Origin: a virus
Length of the DNA stretch: 29,793 nucleotides
Reading direction: 5' to 3' (one strand)
Virus record (IMG/VR): IMGVR_UViG_3300035698_008857
Coordinates: 1 to 29,793 of that record
A program made the position numbers and the translations under genes. Below the pieces are notes generated by a model that was given only the letters and a program-made list of their open reading frames with translations, had not been told where the DNA came from and ran no database searches. The stretch's first letter is position 1. Each line of letters starts with the position of its first letter. Below, in pieces: positions 1 through 8,543 of this stretch.

Positions 1-10
1 AATTTCTGCA

Positions 11-2224
11 TTATTGGGTCTGCTGGTTGACTTCGTCCTGTCCTATTCTCTTAACTGTTTCAATAGTTTCAGGAGCAGACAGAGACATAAAAACGCTTAG
101 CTGATTTATAAGTTGTTTACTTTTTGGTGACAGTCTTTTTATTCTTACAAGTTCCTTACCGGCCTTCGGATCAAGCATTAATTCCGCAAGTCTTCTGGCA
201 CCACGTCCAAATCTTAATTCATTTACCTTGTCTGCAATTGTGCGCTCAGGTGTTCTAAACGGACTTGTGGCAATGGTTAAAAATTCTGATTGTGTTTCTC
301 TTCTTAATTTTTCAAGATCAGCAAGACGTGTGGCTGTGGCCGACTCTTTGCCAAATGTTAACCCTGTCCTTTGTAAGACTTCCATAAAGTCAGTTAAGTT
401 TTTAAACTGTTCTGGATTCATAGCAGCTTTCATTATCCTGCGCTGGTTTTCATTTCCGAACATAGATTTTCTTAATGCACCACCCAAATTTGTTGTTGAT
501 CCTATTTGAGAATCCTTTATTCTTTCAAACTTAAAAGTTACAAAATCTCTTACGGCAGAATCCCACGCCTCCGGATCTTGTTTTTGAATTAAATGTTTTG
601 CACGTCTAATTATTTGTGGATTGGAATTTTTTGACGCAAGAATTTGAACAGCAGCACCCGATACATTTTCTCCTTCTAATCTTGACAAGGCACCTATTAA
701 ACCTTTTTCTGCTGCTTCGACAGGGGCAGACGCAACGCCATGAACAAACCGAGCAGCAGCATAAGCAGGGCTTTGTCTTTCCATTTCCTGAACCAGTTGA
801 GTTTTTATTTGTTTTATCTCTCTTCTCAATGCTGGTGCTGCTTTTGCTTTGTTTAATATGACATCAATATCATCTCTTTTTATTCTATCAAGTTTTACAA
901 TGTCACCTTCCGAATCACCTATAATATTTCTTATTCTTTTCAAAACAGTTGTTGACGGTCCTTTACTTGGCAGGTTTCCAAGTAGTTCATCTATTTTACC
1001 AATTACAGGTGATGTATTTACTAACTTTTCTCTTTGTGAAAAAGCAGCATTATAGAAAGGCTTCGCTAATGCTGATCGAACTTTTTTAGTTTCGCCTATG
1101 GCTTTATTAGCAGCTCTTGAAATATCACCTCCAACGGTAAAAGGAGTGCTTGAATCTGCGATGGTATCAAGAAATCTTGGTACTGCATTTTGAATTTGTA
1201 GATTTTGAGTTTTTTTAAATTTTTGAATTAAATCAGCAGATTGTGATAAATCACCTAATAAATTAAATCTATTTATTAATTCCTTATTTCCTGCTACTTC
1301 CGGCAAAGACAATTCAATTCCAAATCTATCACTTAATCCTTTTAATCTTGCGAGTTCATCAGGATCAGTTATTGGAGAAACTAAACCAGCAGGACCACGC
1401 TTTATTTTTTTTAATTCTTTTGGTGTGGCAAATGTTAAATCTTTTTCTGCAAGTTTAGCAAGCTTTCTGCCACTTGGTTGACCTGCACTAAGGGTTTTAT
1501 TTACTGCGCCTGAAAAAATCTTACCACCCAATTCGCCCACAGCACCCAAAATACCCTCCGTTGTAACATCTTTAGCTACTTCAAGACTATTTAACGGTTC
1601 ATCAAACATAAGATTACCAACCATCTTCCTTATGCTTTCACCACCGGCAGCACCTAAGGCAGCACCACCAACGCCAGAAATTGAACCAATAATTCCTAAA
1701 AAAATAGATGGAGAATTTGAACCAACTTGAGCACCTAATTTTTTAATTTGAGCTAAAAATGTATCTGGTGTTTCTTGCTGAAATACTCCACTTTCGTCTT
1801 TATATAATATTTCACCTTTTTCATTTGTGCCATATCTTTGTATTGCCTGGTCAACAGGAATATTAGGAAATCTCGCTTTAGCAAATATCTCTTTCTGTGT
1901 ATCTATGTTATCAACAAATCCGGCTTTAAATAATGTCGCAAAACTTGGTGGTTTGGCAGGATCAGAAGGTGCGACAAGCCTTTTAATGGGTTCGCCTGTT
2001 ATGGTGGATATAGCACCCGTTTCCTCTTCACCGGTAAAGACAGGCTGTGGTTGTGTCTGTTGACCTTCAAGGGTTTGTTCACTTCCTGTGGTTATTGGTT
2101 TTTGCTCTACCCCTTTTAAGTAATTACTAAGGGCAGGGCTTAGACTCTCCGATACCTCTTTTGTGTTTTGAATAGGTTGATCGTTAAAATTACTTGATAC
2201 ATATTGATCTAATAATTTTCCCAT
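11..2224 (-). CDS. Large putative ejection (internal virion) protein, 737 aa
   Basis: This is the last late gene in the window and probably a protein carried in the head and ejected with the DNA. It lies after gp10-like and fibre genes, where P22 keeps gp7, gp20 and gp16. The N-terminal 70 residues are polar and Gln/Thr-rich. A Gly/Ala-rich hydrophobic stretch at about residues 172-200 could insert in a membrane. The remainder is mostly charged and predicted helical, including a Lys/Arg-rich segment near residues 640-700. No lytic transglycosylase or peptidase motif was seen. The ATG overlaps the stop of the upstream gene as TAATG. The role is inferred from position and composition, because the family was not recognised from sequence. 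Confidence 0.6.
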   Translation of the reverse strand: MGKLLDQYVSSNFNDQPIQNTKEVSESLSPALSNYLKGVEQKPITTGSEQTLEGQQTQPQPVFTGEEETGAISTITGEPIKRLVAPSDPAKPPSFATLFKAGFVDNIDTQKEIFAKARFPNIPVDQAIQRYGTNEKGEILYKDESGVFQQETPDTFLAQIKKLGAQVGSNSPSIFLGIIGSISGVGGAALGAAGGESIRKMVGNLMFDEPLNSLEVAKDVTTEGILGAVGELGGKIFSGAVNKTLSAGQPSGRKLAKLAEKDLTFATPKELKKIKRGPAGLVSPITDPDELARLKGLSDRFGIELSLPEVAGNKELINRFNLLGDLSQSADLIQKFKKTQNLQIQNAVPRFLDTIADSSTPFTVGGDISRAANKAIGETKKVRSALAKPFYNAAFSQREKLVNTSPVIGKIDELLGNLPSKGPSTTVLKRIRNIIGDSEGDIVKLDRIKRDDIDVILNKAKAAPALRREIKQIKTQLVQEMERQSPAYAAARFVHGVASAPVEAAEKGLIGALSRLEGENVSGAAVQILASKNSNPQIIRRAKHLIQKQDPEAWDSAVRDFVTFKFERIKDSQIGSTTNLGGALRKSMFGNENQRRIMKAAMNPEQFKNLTDFMEVLQRTGLTFGKESATATRLADLEKLRRETQSEFLTIATSPFRTPERTIADKVNELRFGRGARRLAELMLDPKAGKELVRIKRLSPKSKQLINQLSVFMSLSAPETIETVKRIGQDEVNQQTQ

Positions 2225-2919
2225 TATATACCAAACTCCTCTTTCATTCTTTCAATAGTTAATTTATCAAGATCATCTTCAGACAAATTAGGTATTTTGG
2301 AAATCAATTCATTTTTTATTTCAACTATTCTTTCAGTCATTATTCTTGGCATACTTTCAAGCGGTATTGTTTTTTCAATTCCAAATAGTTTTGGTTCAAC
2401 ATCTATTCCGTTTTTTCTCACATAATGTAATCGTGCCACGGCCCACCGGAGTTGATCAATCTTGTTGTCTATTTTCCCTCTGAATTGTGTTTCGGAGTCA
2501 CCCTTTAAAATATTTAGAAAACCCTTTTTACCAGGGTCTGCAAGCTCAGAAAGGAGTCTTTCTTCTTCTTGTTTAGAAACAGCAGCACCAGAAATTTCTT
2601 TTATAGTTTTGTTCATTTCTCCAATGGTGTTTTGTCTCCATTTAGTAAAAGCAGTTAGGTTTTTTTTATCAGTATCCGTTAAGTCTTCACCTATGTTTAA
2701 TTTTTCTTTCAATACATCAAGCTCAAATCCAAATCTATCAGGTGCTCTCAAAAACATAGACTTAGTACTTTTTTGGACCTTTAATGCTTTTACCAGACTT
2801 CCTTTAGCTTTAAACAACCTATCTTCTATTGTTGCTTTCGTTTTCCTTGTTAGATTAGTTGCGCTACCAGGTGTACCACCCCTTGTAATTCTGAACCCAC
2901 CACCAGGGATAAACTCTAT
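2224..2919 (-). CDS. Putative ejection/internal virion protein, probable ATA start, 231 aa
   Basis: Coding sense clearly extends upstream of the first ordinary start codon (TTG at 2817, 197 aa). The 34 codons from 2919 read as plausible protein, including a GGG-F-R-I-T-R-GG stretch, and the frame stays open to a TAA at 2947-2949. No ATG, GTG or TTG exists in that extension. An ATA at 2917-2919 has AGGTG (2925-2929) five bases upstream and overlaps the previous gene's TAG as ATAG, imitating the usual ATGA coupling. I therefore propose ATA initiation. Alternatives are a -1 frameshift from the upstream gene or a point change from ATG. The protein is charged and helical, with no recognised domain. 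Its place before the 737-aa protein suggests an ejection role. Confidence 0.6.
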   Translation of the reverse strand: MEFIPGGGFRITRGGTPGSATNLTRKTKATIEDRLFKAKGSLVKALKVQKSTKSMFLRAPDRFGFELDVLKEKLNIGEDLTDTDKKNLTAFTKWRQNTIGEMNKTIKEISGAAVSKQEEERLLSELADPGKKGFLNILKGDSETQFRGKIDNKIDQLRWAVARLHYVRKNGIDVEPKLFGIEKTIPLESMPRIMTERIVEIKNELISKIPNLSEDDLDKLTIERMKEEFGI

Positions 2920-3440
2920 CGTTTCACCTGCTCGTGGTGTGGTGGTTTAAAAGGTATCTGTTGACCGACCGTTTGACCTGTTACCTGGTCCACTTGCTGG
3001 CTACCTGCTGAAGCTGTAGAAAGTTTTAATTTACTATCCAGCAATCTAACTTTTCTCTGACTCTGCGATATTTCATCTGCTGTCAATCCGCTTTTTATAC
3101 CATTCGGAAATTCAGACAAAAATTTTTCTGATAATTCAGGACCAAGTGCTTTTTTTAAAATATTGGATTCTCTTTTAAATCCTTCAGCATTATTTGGTTT
3201 TAAAGATGCAAATGATTTTGATATTAAACTTATTGTTGTTTGAGCTTCTTTAAATTTTTGTTCTCGCTCTTTTAAAAGAAACTCTTTAGCAATATTGCCT
3301 TGTTTAGCCGTGGCTGCTGCCTGTGCTGCTACGTCACCTTGACGTTGTCTTTTAATTTGATTGCCAGCAGCAAATGATTGTAAAATATTACCACCATCAA
3401 TTGGTTTAACATTCAAATCCGGTATATTTAAATTTACCAT
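2916..3440 (-). CDS. Putative internal virion protein, 174 aa
   Basis: The start chosen is ATG 3438-3440, which has a GAAAGGA-type ribosome site about eight bases upstream. A GTG at 3491 would overlap the previous gene and adds an unlikely leader. The N-terminus contains a 'GGNILQSFAAGNQ' motif followed by an Ala/Gln-rich helix, a layout common in phage internal proteins associated with ejection. Residues 60-140 are charged and probably helical, and the C-terminus is Gln/Pro-rich. The end overlaps the next frame, where the ATA-start gene begins. Function is inferred only from position between the gp7-like protein and the larger ejection candidates. Confidence 0.6.
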   Translation of the reverse strand: MVNLNIPDLNVKPIDGGNILQSFAAGNQIKRQRQGDVAAQAAATAKQGNIAKEFLLKEREQKFKEAQTTISLISKSFASLKPNNAEGFKRESNILKKALGPELSEKFLSEFPNGIKSGLTADEISQSQRKVRLLDSKLKLSTASAGSQQVDQVTGQTVGQQIPFKPPHHEQVKR

Positions 3441-3453
3441 ATTAAAAATCCTT

Positions 3454-4306
3454 TCAAAACCTACTGAGTTCTTGTAGAATATTGTCACCACCTAAATTTA
3501 AATTCGGTGACAACTGAGGCGAAATTGTGTTTTGAAAACCAGAGCCAGCAGCACCACTCGCACCGGATGAAAAAGTTCCTGGCTGTTGAACGCTTTTACC
3601 GGGCAAACCACTGCCACCACTTGCACCAGCAGCAAAACTGGCACCCTGTAACAAAAGACTTAATAAATTATTTTGTGCATTTTGCTTTCCAATTGTCTCA
3701 CCGGCCTGAATGTTACCTAAGTTTTGTACTCCTTGAGCAACGCCACCGGCAGACCTCAATTTTTATGTCTGCGCTTTGCGAACCAAAATTCGATCCTAAA
3801 TTAGCTAAATTTGTAGTGGCTTGAGTATTTATATCAATGAATGGAAAAAGCCTTTGTAATGCAGTGTCAAGCTGAGTAGATGCAAAGTTTTGACCAAATT
3901 GCGTTGCGGCTTTTATGGCATCACCACTTAAAGCACCACCCGTAGTTGCAGAGAGTATTTTTTTAAGTGACTTTTCACCTTCGTCTCTTTGGAACTGAAC
4001 ACCTGGAAGCTGATTTATTTGACTTGGATCGCTTAGAAAAGATTTTGCTATATTTAATTGTTCAAAATCTTGCAACTGTTCAAGCTGATTACGGGCAAAA
4101 ATAGTACCAAAATTAAGTGATGTTTGCGCATCTTCGCCAGCAACCCGCAAAATTTCTGTGCTTTTTTTAGATGCTTTCCTTTGTGCTTTTGACGCATCCT
4201 CAATAGCATTTGCTCCGGATATATCTCCAAGCGCATTACTAATACCTTCCTGGATGTCTGGAACAAAACTCAATGCTTTTCCTAAATCACTAAAAAAATC
4301 TCCCAT
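3454..4306 (-). CDS. Gp7-like DNA ejection protein, split by a +1 frame change, about 283 aa
   Basis: Two reading frames together make one convincing protein. The first (4306 to 3713, 197 aa) reads well up to a Ser-Ala-Asp-Ile-Lys-Ile segment and then turns into an atypical Cys/Arg/Trp-rich tail. The second (3454-3759) continues with Ser-Ala-Gly-Gly-Val-Ala-Gln, a Gly/Ala/Gln-rich C-terminus expected for this protein type. The shift lies near 3750-3763, beside a run of five A's on the coding strand. The protein has an N-terminal helix, a Lys/Ala-rich segment and an 'LPGVQFQRDEGEKSL' region resembling phage DNA-transfer proteins placed after gp10 and needle genes. It may be a sequencing error, a true mutation, or programmed frameshifting. 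The second frame has only a weak TTG start. Confidence 0.6.
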
Positions 4307-4332
4307 GTTAAAACTCCTATTTTTATCTTACT

Positions 4333-4779
4333 TTAATAAATATGATATCTTATTTTTGCCAAACAAGTATTTGCACCAGCGTTGCTACTGGAAATAGCAG
4401 CACTTATTCTGGTGTTTTTAGCTACTATAATTGTCATTATTGGCTGAGATCCTTCTTGAGATTGAGCAGCATTCCTATAAAAATCAAAACAGGCAATTAA
4501 GGTCTCGGATAATGCCTGTCCTCCATACAACCCAAGCACGTATGAACCATTGGCAGATATGTCAGCAATACTAACAAAGTGTATGTCAAAATCTTCTATT
4601 ATTGTATCGACTGGTACAATTTCAGTTGGTGTAGGAAGCGCAGCCCATATACCGGCAGCAGATGTTAATGTTATTGGATCAGCCAAAACTGGATAACAAA
4701 GAGCTTGACCGTGAAAGTGCTCTTCTAAAACATCTAATTTATCGGCGTTTCTTGACCTTCCTGCAATATGTTCAACCAT
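4333..4779 (-). CDS. Hypothetical virion protein, 148 aa
   Basis: The ATG overlaps the stop of the preceding gene as TAATG. The protein is beta-rich with alternating hydrophobic residues and Gly/Ser turns, no signal peptide and no membrane segment, and contains a 'YVLGLYGGQALSETLIACFDFYR' type core of hydrophobic strands. It sits between the gp10/fibre genes and the ejection genes, so a tail or capsid accessory role is likely. The family was not recognised. Confidence 0.5.
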   Translation of the reverse strand: MVEHIAGRSRNADKLDVLEEHFHGQALCYPVLADPITLTSAAGIWAALPTPTEIVPVDTIIEDFDIHFVSIADISANGSYVLGLYGGQALSETLIACFDFYRNAAQSQEGSQPIMTIIVAKNTRISAAISSSNAGANTCLAKIRYHIY

Positions 4780-5201
4780 TATGCATTTTCCACCTTTCCA
4801 TCAGTAGACACAGGAGTCCACCAATAATAAAACCTTATAACACCCGAATCTACTTGGTTATCTAATGTTAAAATAACATTATTTCCATTTGTTATAAAAT
4901 ATCCTCTAATTTTTTCATCTGACTCAATTTCATTATCTGGTGTTTGGTCAACCCATATTCCCCTTGCGTCAAGGTTTGTGGCAAGAGAATCAACTATCAT
5001 AGAATCAGTATTACCAACAATTCCAAACCTTATATTTGCCCCTGCTGCGCTTACGACATCGGTCGTTATTACGGGTAAAATATTAACATGAACCTCACCC
5101 GTAACGGTTAGCACAGTCACAGTACCAGTATCATTCAAAAAGGTTATATCTTGAATCTCTTTAAACATCCCAAGTGCTGAAACCTGTCTAATTAAAGTCA
5201 T
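4779..5201 (-). CDS. Hypothetical tail/fibre-associated protein, 140 aa
   Basis: The ATG at 5199-5201 is preferred over an in-frame TTG nine bases upstream because it forms a TAATG overlap with the previous gene's stop. The sequence is rich in Val, Thr, Gly and Asn with alternating strands, which suggests a beta-sandwich, and ends with an aromatic 'FYYWWTP' strand. There are no cysteines, signal peptide or membrane helices. Its place directly after the fibre-like gene suggests a small tail component or chaperone. The family was not recognised. Confidence 0.5.
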   Translation of the reverse strand: MTLIRQVSALGMFKEIQDITFLNDTGTVTVLTVTGEVHVNILPVITTDVVSAAGANIRFGIVGNTDSMIVDSLATNLDARGIWVDQTPDNEIESDEKIRGYFITNGNNVILTLDNQVDSGVIRFYYWWTPVSTDGKVENA

Positions 5202-5905
5202 TATGACCAACCTTCAGTTGTTTCGTATTCAAAATCAAGATTTTCACTATCATGAATTGTTTGACTTACATTAACCCCATACAAAAGCTCTGTGCCGTTT
5301 GGGTTTAATGTTACATTATTTCCAGACGAACCATTATTGTTTACCTTATGCTCTGTTCCATTTACACCAGCCAGTAAATTAATAACTATTGCGCCACCAT
5401 TCGTATTGGCTTTTATTTTATGATCAGTTACGAGCATTGTGTACGGTGAATCTGTGCTTGTAATTCTTGTTGTTTTTAAAACCCTTCCTGCCAAAGTTGT
5501 AAAAAGTCCTGAGAATATCGCGGTTACTCCAGTGAGTAAACCGGTAAGTATTAAATTTAAAAAAGTTGGTGATGCTCCTGTATCTATATCCTGTGGTAAA
5601 CTCAGTTTTAATGTTCCATCACCTAAGTCCTCAACGATTACCTGATTTGCTGAATTTTGCAAAATCCATTCCGTTAAATCAGCAACGCTCACAACTTCGC
5701 CGTCACTATCGGTAGCAACTATTAGAGAAGGATTGAGATTCCCAAGCTCTTCCGTTAAATCGGCAAGCTCAGAATTAGTTAATTCTTCGTGTTCACCAAT
5801 CCTAACAAAAAGATCACGGAAAAAATTATGACCAAGTTTAGTTAATATTTTTCTATCGAATAAAATATCAGCATTTACTTTTAATTGTGAAATTGTACTT
5901 GTCAT
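5201..5905 (-). CDS. Tail needle/fibre-like structural protein, 234 aa
   Basis: This gene follows the gp10-like gene immediately with an ATGA overlap, the position of the tail needle (gp26) in P22. Residues 1-85 look helical and could form a stalk. At about 110-125 there is an 'IDTGASPTFLNLILTG' segment, a strand-turn repeat typical of trimeric phage fibres. The C-terminal 80 residues are Asn/Gly/Thr-rich, with a 'TDSPYTMLVTDHKIKANT' domain also typical of fibre tips. A virion fibre or needle is therefore likely. It is much shorter than a receptor-binding tailspike, and needle assignment rests on order rather than on residue matches. Confidence 0.6.
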   Translation of the reverse strand: MTSTISQLKVNADILFDRKILTKLGHNFFRDLFVRIGEHEELTNSELADLTEELGNLNPSLIVATDSDGEVVSVADLTEWILQNSANQVIVEDLGDGTLKLSLPQDIDTGASPTFLNLILTGLLTGVTAIFSGLFTTLAGRVLKTTRITSTDSPYTMLVTDHKIKANTNGGAIVINLLAGVNGTEHKVNNNGSSGNNVTLNPNGTELLYGVNVSQTIHDSENLDFEYETTEGWS

Positions 5906-7368
5906 ATATTATCAACTGTTATATCAGCAACCGCACCGTGTATATCTCTGTTTACAGGTGCGGTTACCTTTGAAGTGAAAACTCTATTCCTGCCCTGACC
6001 TAATCTTTGACGCACAGACCTATTCAAATATTTTCCATCCTTACCAAGTGGGAAATCAATTTCATTGCCAAAAGTCATACCCCCATCGTCTGACCATTTC
6101 ACTAAGGCTTGAGGATTATCTTTATAATCATCACCAGACTGAAGACCAACACCGGGACCGTATAATATTTGTAATTCATAGTAAGTCATTAAGTCCTGAT
6201 TTTTACTTAACTCCTGCGACGTTCTGATCGCTTTCAGTTCTGTTCCATCCTCATCATACACACTTCTACTTAATTCATATATTTTACCATTTGTGTAATC
6301 ACCAACAAGATGCTTGCCGTCAAAAAACACATGATTATTAATTCTATGTCGTCCATCAATATTCCTATTGTTAACAGTTAAAATAGATTGTCGTTGGTGC
6401 CATACTGGTTTGCCAACCTTAACACTTTCTGTGGAATCATAAACAAATGTTTTATTTCCAGTGGGAAAAACAAGTTCATAAAATAAATGCCCATCCTGTT
6501 GATATGTAAAACCTATGGCGTCCGATATGTCTGTCATTGCCTGTATTTGTTCATTTATCGGCGTGGTAGATATTATCCGTGGTTGGAAACTCGTGGCTTT
6601 CATAACAAGGCCGTGACCTTTACTATTTTTAGATAACCAAAACAAAGAATTGTCACCATCAGCGAATGAATGTTTTGCTGCTATACCAATCTCTAATTCG
6701 GATCCAGACCTAATAACAAACTGGAAGGAAGTTGTGGAACCATTGTTATAAAAAACTTCAATTGAGTTTTCGCCACCTAACCATAAATCACGATCTGTTG
6801 AAATAATAGAAACAAGATTATCGGGCAACCAACCAGCAGCACTAAAATCTAAAGAATCCCATTCTGTAAAATTATTTAAACTTGATATGTAAAACTGTGA
6901 CGTACCCGGACGACTTACGATTGCGTATCCGTCTTGATATGTTGCCGAACTCGCACCGGGGAAACTTTCATCGTCTATTTCAGCTAAAGTATTTGTTGAA
7001 TGAGTGTAATTATATCCTTTTTCACCACCGAATATACCAACTTGTAAACTATTCTCAATCATGAACGCTGGTGTGTCAAGATTCATGAACCCGGAAATTT
7101 GAGCGAGCGTAGGAGTTTTATTAATTGTGAATAAATTTCCTCTTGACACTGCCAATAATTTGTCAGAAGAAACAATCATTCCGTCTATTGGTGAATTGGT
7201 TCCAAGATCAATATATTCTTTAAGTCCAGGCGTACCACGTAAAATTATTTTATCGCCACGACTATTTAATTCTGGATAATAATTTATGCACTCTTCAGAA
7301 TTAAGGAATTTTACTTTCCCTCTTTTCTCTGATCCGGTAAACGGTATGGGAATTCTTTTAGATGGCAT
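5902..7368 (-). CDS. P22 gp10-like tail hub / packaged DNA stabilisation protein, 488 aa
   Basis: This protein belongs to the P22 gp10 family, whose hexamer binds below the gp4 ring to close the filled head and carry the needle and spikes. The 488-residue length is close to P22 gp10. Visible family features are an N-terminal 'YYPEL..RG...LRGTPGL' region, repeated beta-propeller-like strands in the middle, and a C-terminal 'YELQILYGPGVG' followed by 'WSDDGGMTFG' and an Arg-rich 'RQRLGQGRNRVF' strand. It overlaps the upstream 65-aa gene by eleven bases and the fibre gene by four. The gene order gp4, small gene, gp10, needle-like supports the call. Confidence 0.85.
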   Translation of the reverse strand: MPSKRIPIPFTGSEKRGKVKFLNSEECINYYPELNSRGDKIILRGTPGLKEYIDLGTNSPIDGMIVSSDKLLAVSRGNLFTINKTPTLAQISGFMNLDTPAFMIENSLQVGIFGGEKGYNYTHSTNTLAEIDDESFPGASSATYQDGYAIVSRPGTSQFYISSLNNFTEWDSLDFSAAGWLPDNLVSIISTDRDLWLGGENSIEVFYNNGSTTSFQFVIRSGSELEIGIAAKHSFADGDNSLFWLSKNSKGHGLVMKATSFQPRIISTTPINEQIQAMTDISDAIGFTYQQDGHLFYELVFPTGNKTFVYDSTESVKVGKPVWHQRQSILTVNNRNIDGRHRINNHVFFDGKHLVGDYTNGKIYELSRSVYDEDGTELKAIRTSQELSKNQDLMTYYELQILYGPGVGLQSGDDYKDNPQALVKWSDDGGMTFGNEIDFPLGKDGKYLNRSVRQRLGQGRNRVFTSKVTAPVNRDIHGAVADITVDNI

Positions 7369-7555
7369 ATTCTAATAATTCCTTTATAATTTTTAATAAT
7401 TCCTTTTTATTACCGGCTATATTTTGTACATTTTTTTTCTTATATCTTGCTGAAACAAAAAATCCATTGTCAACATTAGACATAATGATTCTATGAGGAA
7501 CTTCTAAATTTAAATTTTTACCATCAGTTTTTAATCTAATTTTGTCATTTGCCAT
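7358..7555 (-). CDS. Small hypothetical protein, 65 aa
   Basis: A short ORF sits between the gp4-like and gp10-like genes, starting at the base next to the upstream stop and overlapping gp10 by eleven bases. It has an N-terminal charged half, a 'NVDNGFFVSARYKKKNV' beta segment and a Lys/Leu-rich C-terminal helix. Tight packing argues that it is translated. It may be a minor tail or assembly factor, but no family was recognised. Confidence 0.5.
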   Translation of the reverse strand: MANDKIRLKTDGKNLNLEVPHRIIMSNVDNGFFVSARYKKKNVQNIAGNKKELLKIIKELLEYAI

Positions 7556-8272
7556 TTAATACCCCCTGTTGTATCCACCACTGACTCTACCACGATTCAT
7601 TCTTGCAACATCAAGCCGGGTAGGTTCAAGCTTCAGTGAATTCCTGGCCTTTATTAACCTCTTTGACTCTTTGGCCGACTCTCTTAATTCAGCAGATGTT
7701 GTTTTACCAAAACTTGAAGCAATACCAATCGCTGTATTTGTAACGATAAATTCTTCGTATCCGGGTGGTAGACTCACGGTCACGCTTAATCCAGAAAAGC
7801 GACTAAGTTGTTTCAGGGATCTCAAATGAATTTTTCGCGTATCATCAGGCGTAAAATATAAATAAATGGTGCCATTTGGATATGTAGGATTATAAGCAAT
7901 GCTACCCGGTATTCCGGTCACTGTTTTATCGGGTATGCGTCTATATGCCTCAAGAGATATTGTATCAACGGGCCAATCGTCAACACCACCATCATCCCTT
8001 ATAAAAATACCATCTAATATCTCTTGAGGCCGAATAGTGTTAAAATCGGGCGTGCCACTTTCACCGATAGAATAAGTTGGTTGTGATGCAGCTAAAGAGA
8101 AACTTTCCTCTTTTTCTTCATAAATCAATAAATTTGAATTACTCCATAAATCCATTAATCTATTCATTTTCCTGAGAATCAATTTGGCATCAGAATTTTG
8201 AAGAGTTTGACCAACACCAGGAATTCCAATCTCTCCAGCTACATCAGCCACCAAATCTCTTGCGGTTGTCAT
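7556..8272 (-). CDS. P22 gp4-like head-tail adaptor (tail accessory factor), 238 aa
   Basis: The protein resembles P22 gp4, which forms a ring beneath the portal at the start of tail assembly. The N-terminus 'TTARDLVADVAGEIGI' followed by a helical 'NRLMDLWSNSNLLIY' segment matches the start of gp4-type adaptors. The central part is a beta domain ending in 'NGTIYLYFTPDD', and 'LPPGYEEFIVTNTAIGIA' begins the last helical region. It is longer than the 166 residues of P22 gp4 because of the central insertion, a form common in environmental P22-like phages. The location, just upstream of the gp10 gene, is as in P22. Confidence 0.75.
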   Translation of the reverse strand: MTTARDLVADVAGEIGIPGVGQTLQNSDAKLILRKMNRLMDLWSNSNLLIYEEKEESFSLAASQPTYSIGESGTPDFNTIRPQEILDGIFIRDDGGVDDWPVDTISLEAYRRIPDKTVTGIPGSIAYNPTYPNGTIYLYFTPDDTRKIHLRSLKQLSRFSGLSVTVSLPPGYEEFIVTNTAIGIASSFGKTTSAELRESAKESKRLIKARNSLKLEPTRLDVARMNRGRVSGGYNRGY

Positions 8273-8287
8273 AGTGTTACCCTTCGG

Positions 8288-8530
8288 CTAAATATTTGAT
8301 GTTGATGACTTAGGAGCTTTGACCTTTTCATCAGTTTTTTTATCATCTTTTTTGTCGGTTTTTTTATCAGCCTTATAAGACAGGGCCGACTCTGGACAAT
8401 TTACAACATGGTAACCATCTTTCCACGCCTCATCTACTTCGTCCTGTGTGAGAAAAAGCTTGTGGTCGTCATCCTTTTGGAGAAATGTTGGTGCTTTTAA
8501 ATAATTTGGATATTCTTTTTGTAAATCCAT
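8288..8530 (-). CDS. Small acidic/lysine-rich hypothetical protein, 80 aa
   Basis: The gene has an aggag-type ribosome site and lies between the large secreted-looking protein and the gp4-like gene. The first 50 residues may fold as a small domain ('FLQKDDDHKLFLTQDEVDEAW'). The last 30 are Lys/Asp repeats of the form KKTDKKDDKKTDEK and are probably disordered. Function was not recognised. Similar small proteins in this position are often minor head or assembly proteins, which is inference only. Confidence 0.5.
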   Translation of the reverse strand: MDLQKEYPNYLKAPTFLQKDDDHKLFLTQDEVDEAWKDGYHVVNCPESALSYKADKKTDKKDDKKTDEKVKAPKSSTSNI

Positions 8531-8543
8531 TTTTCTCCTCTTT

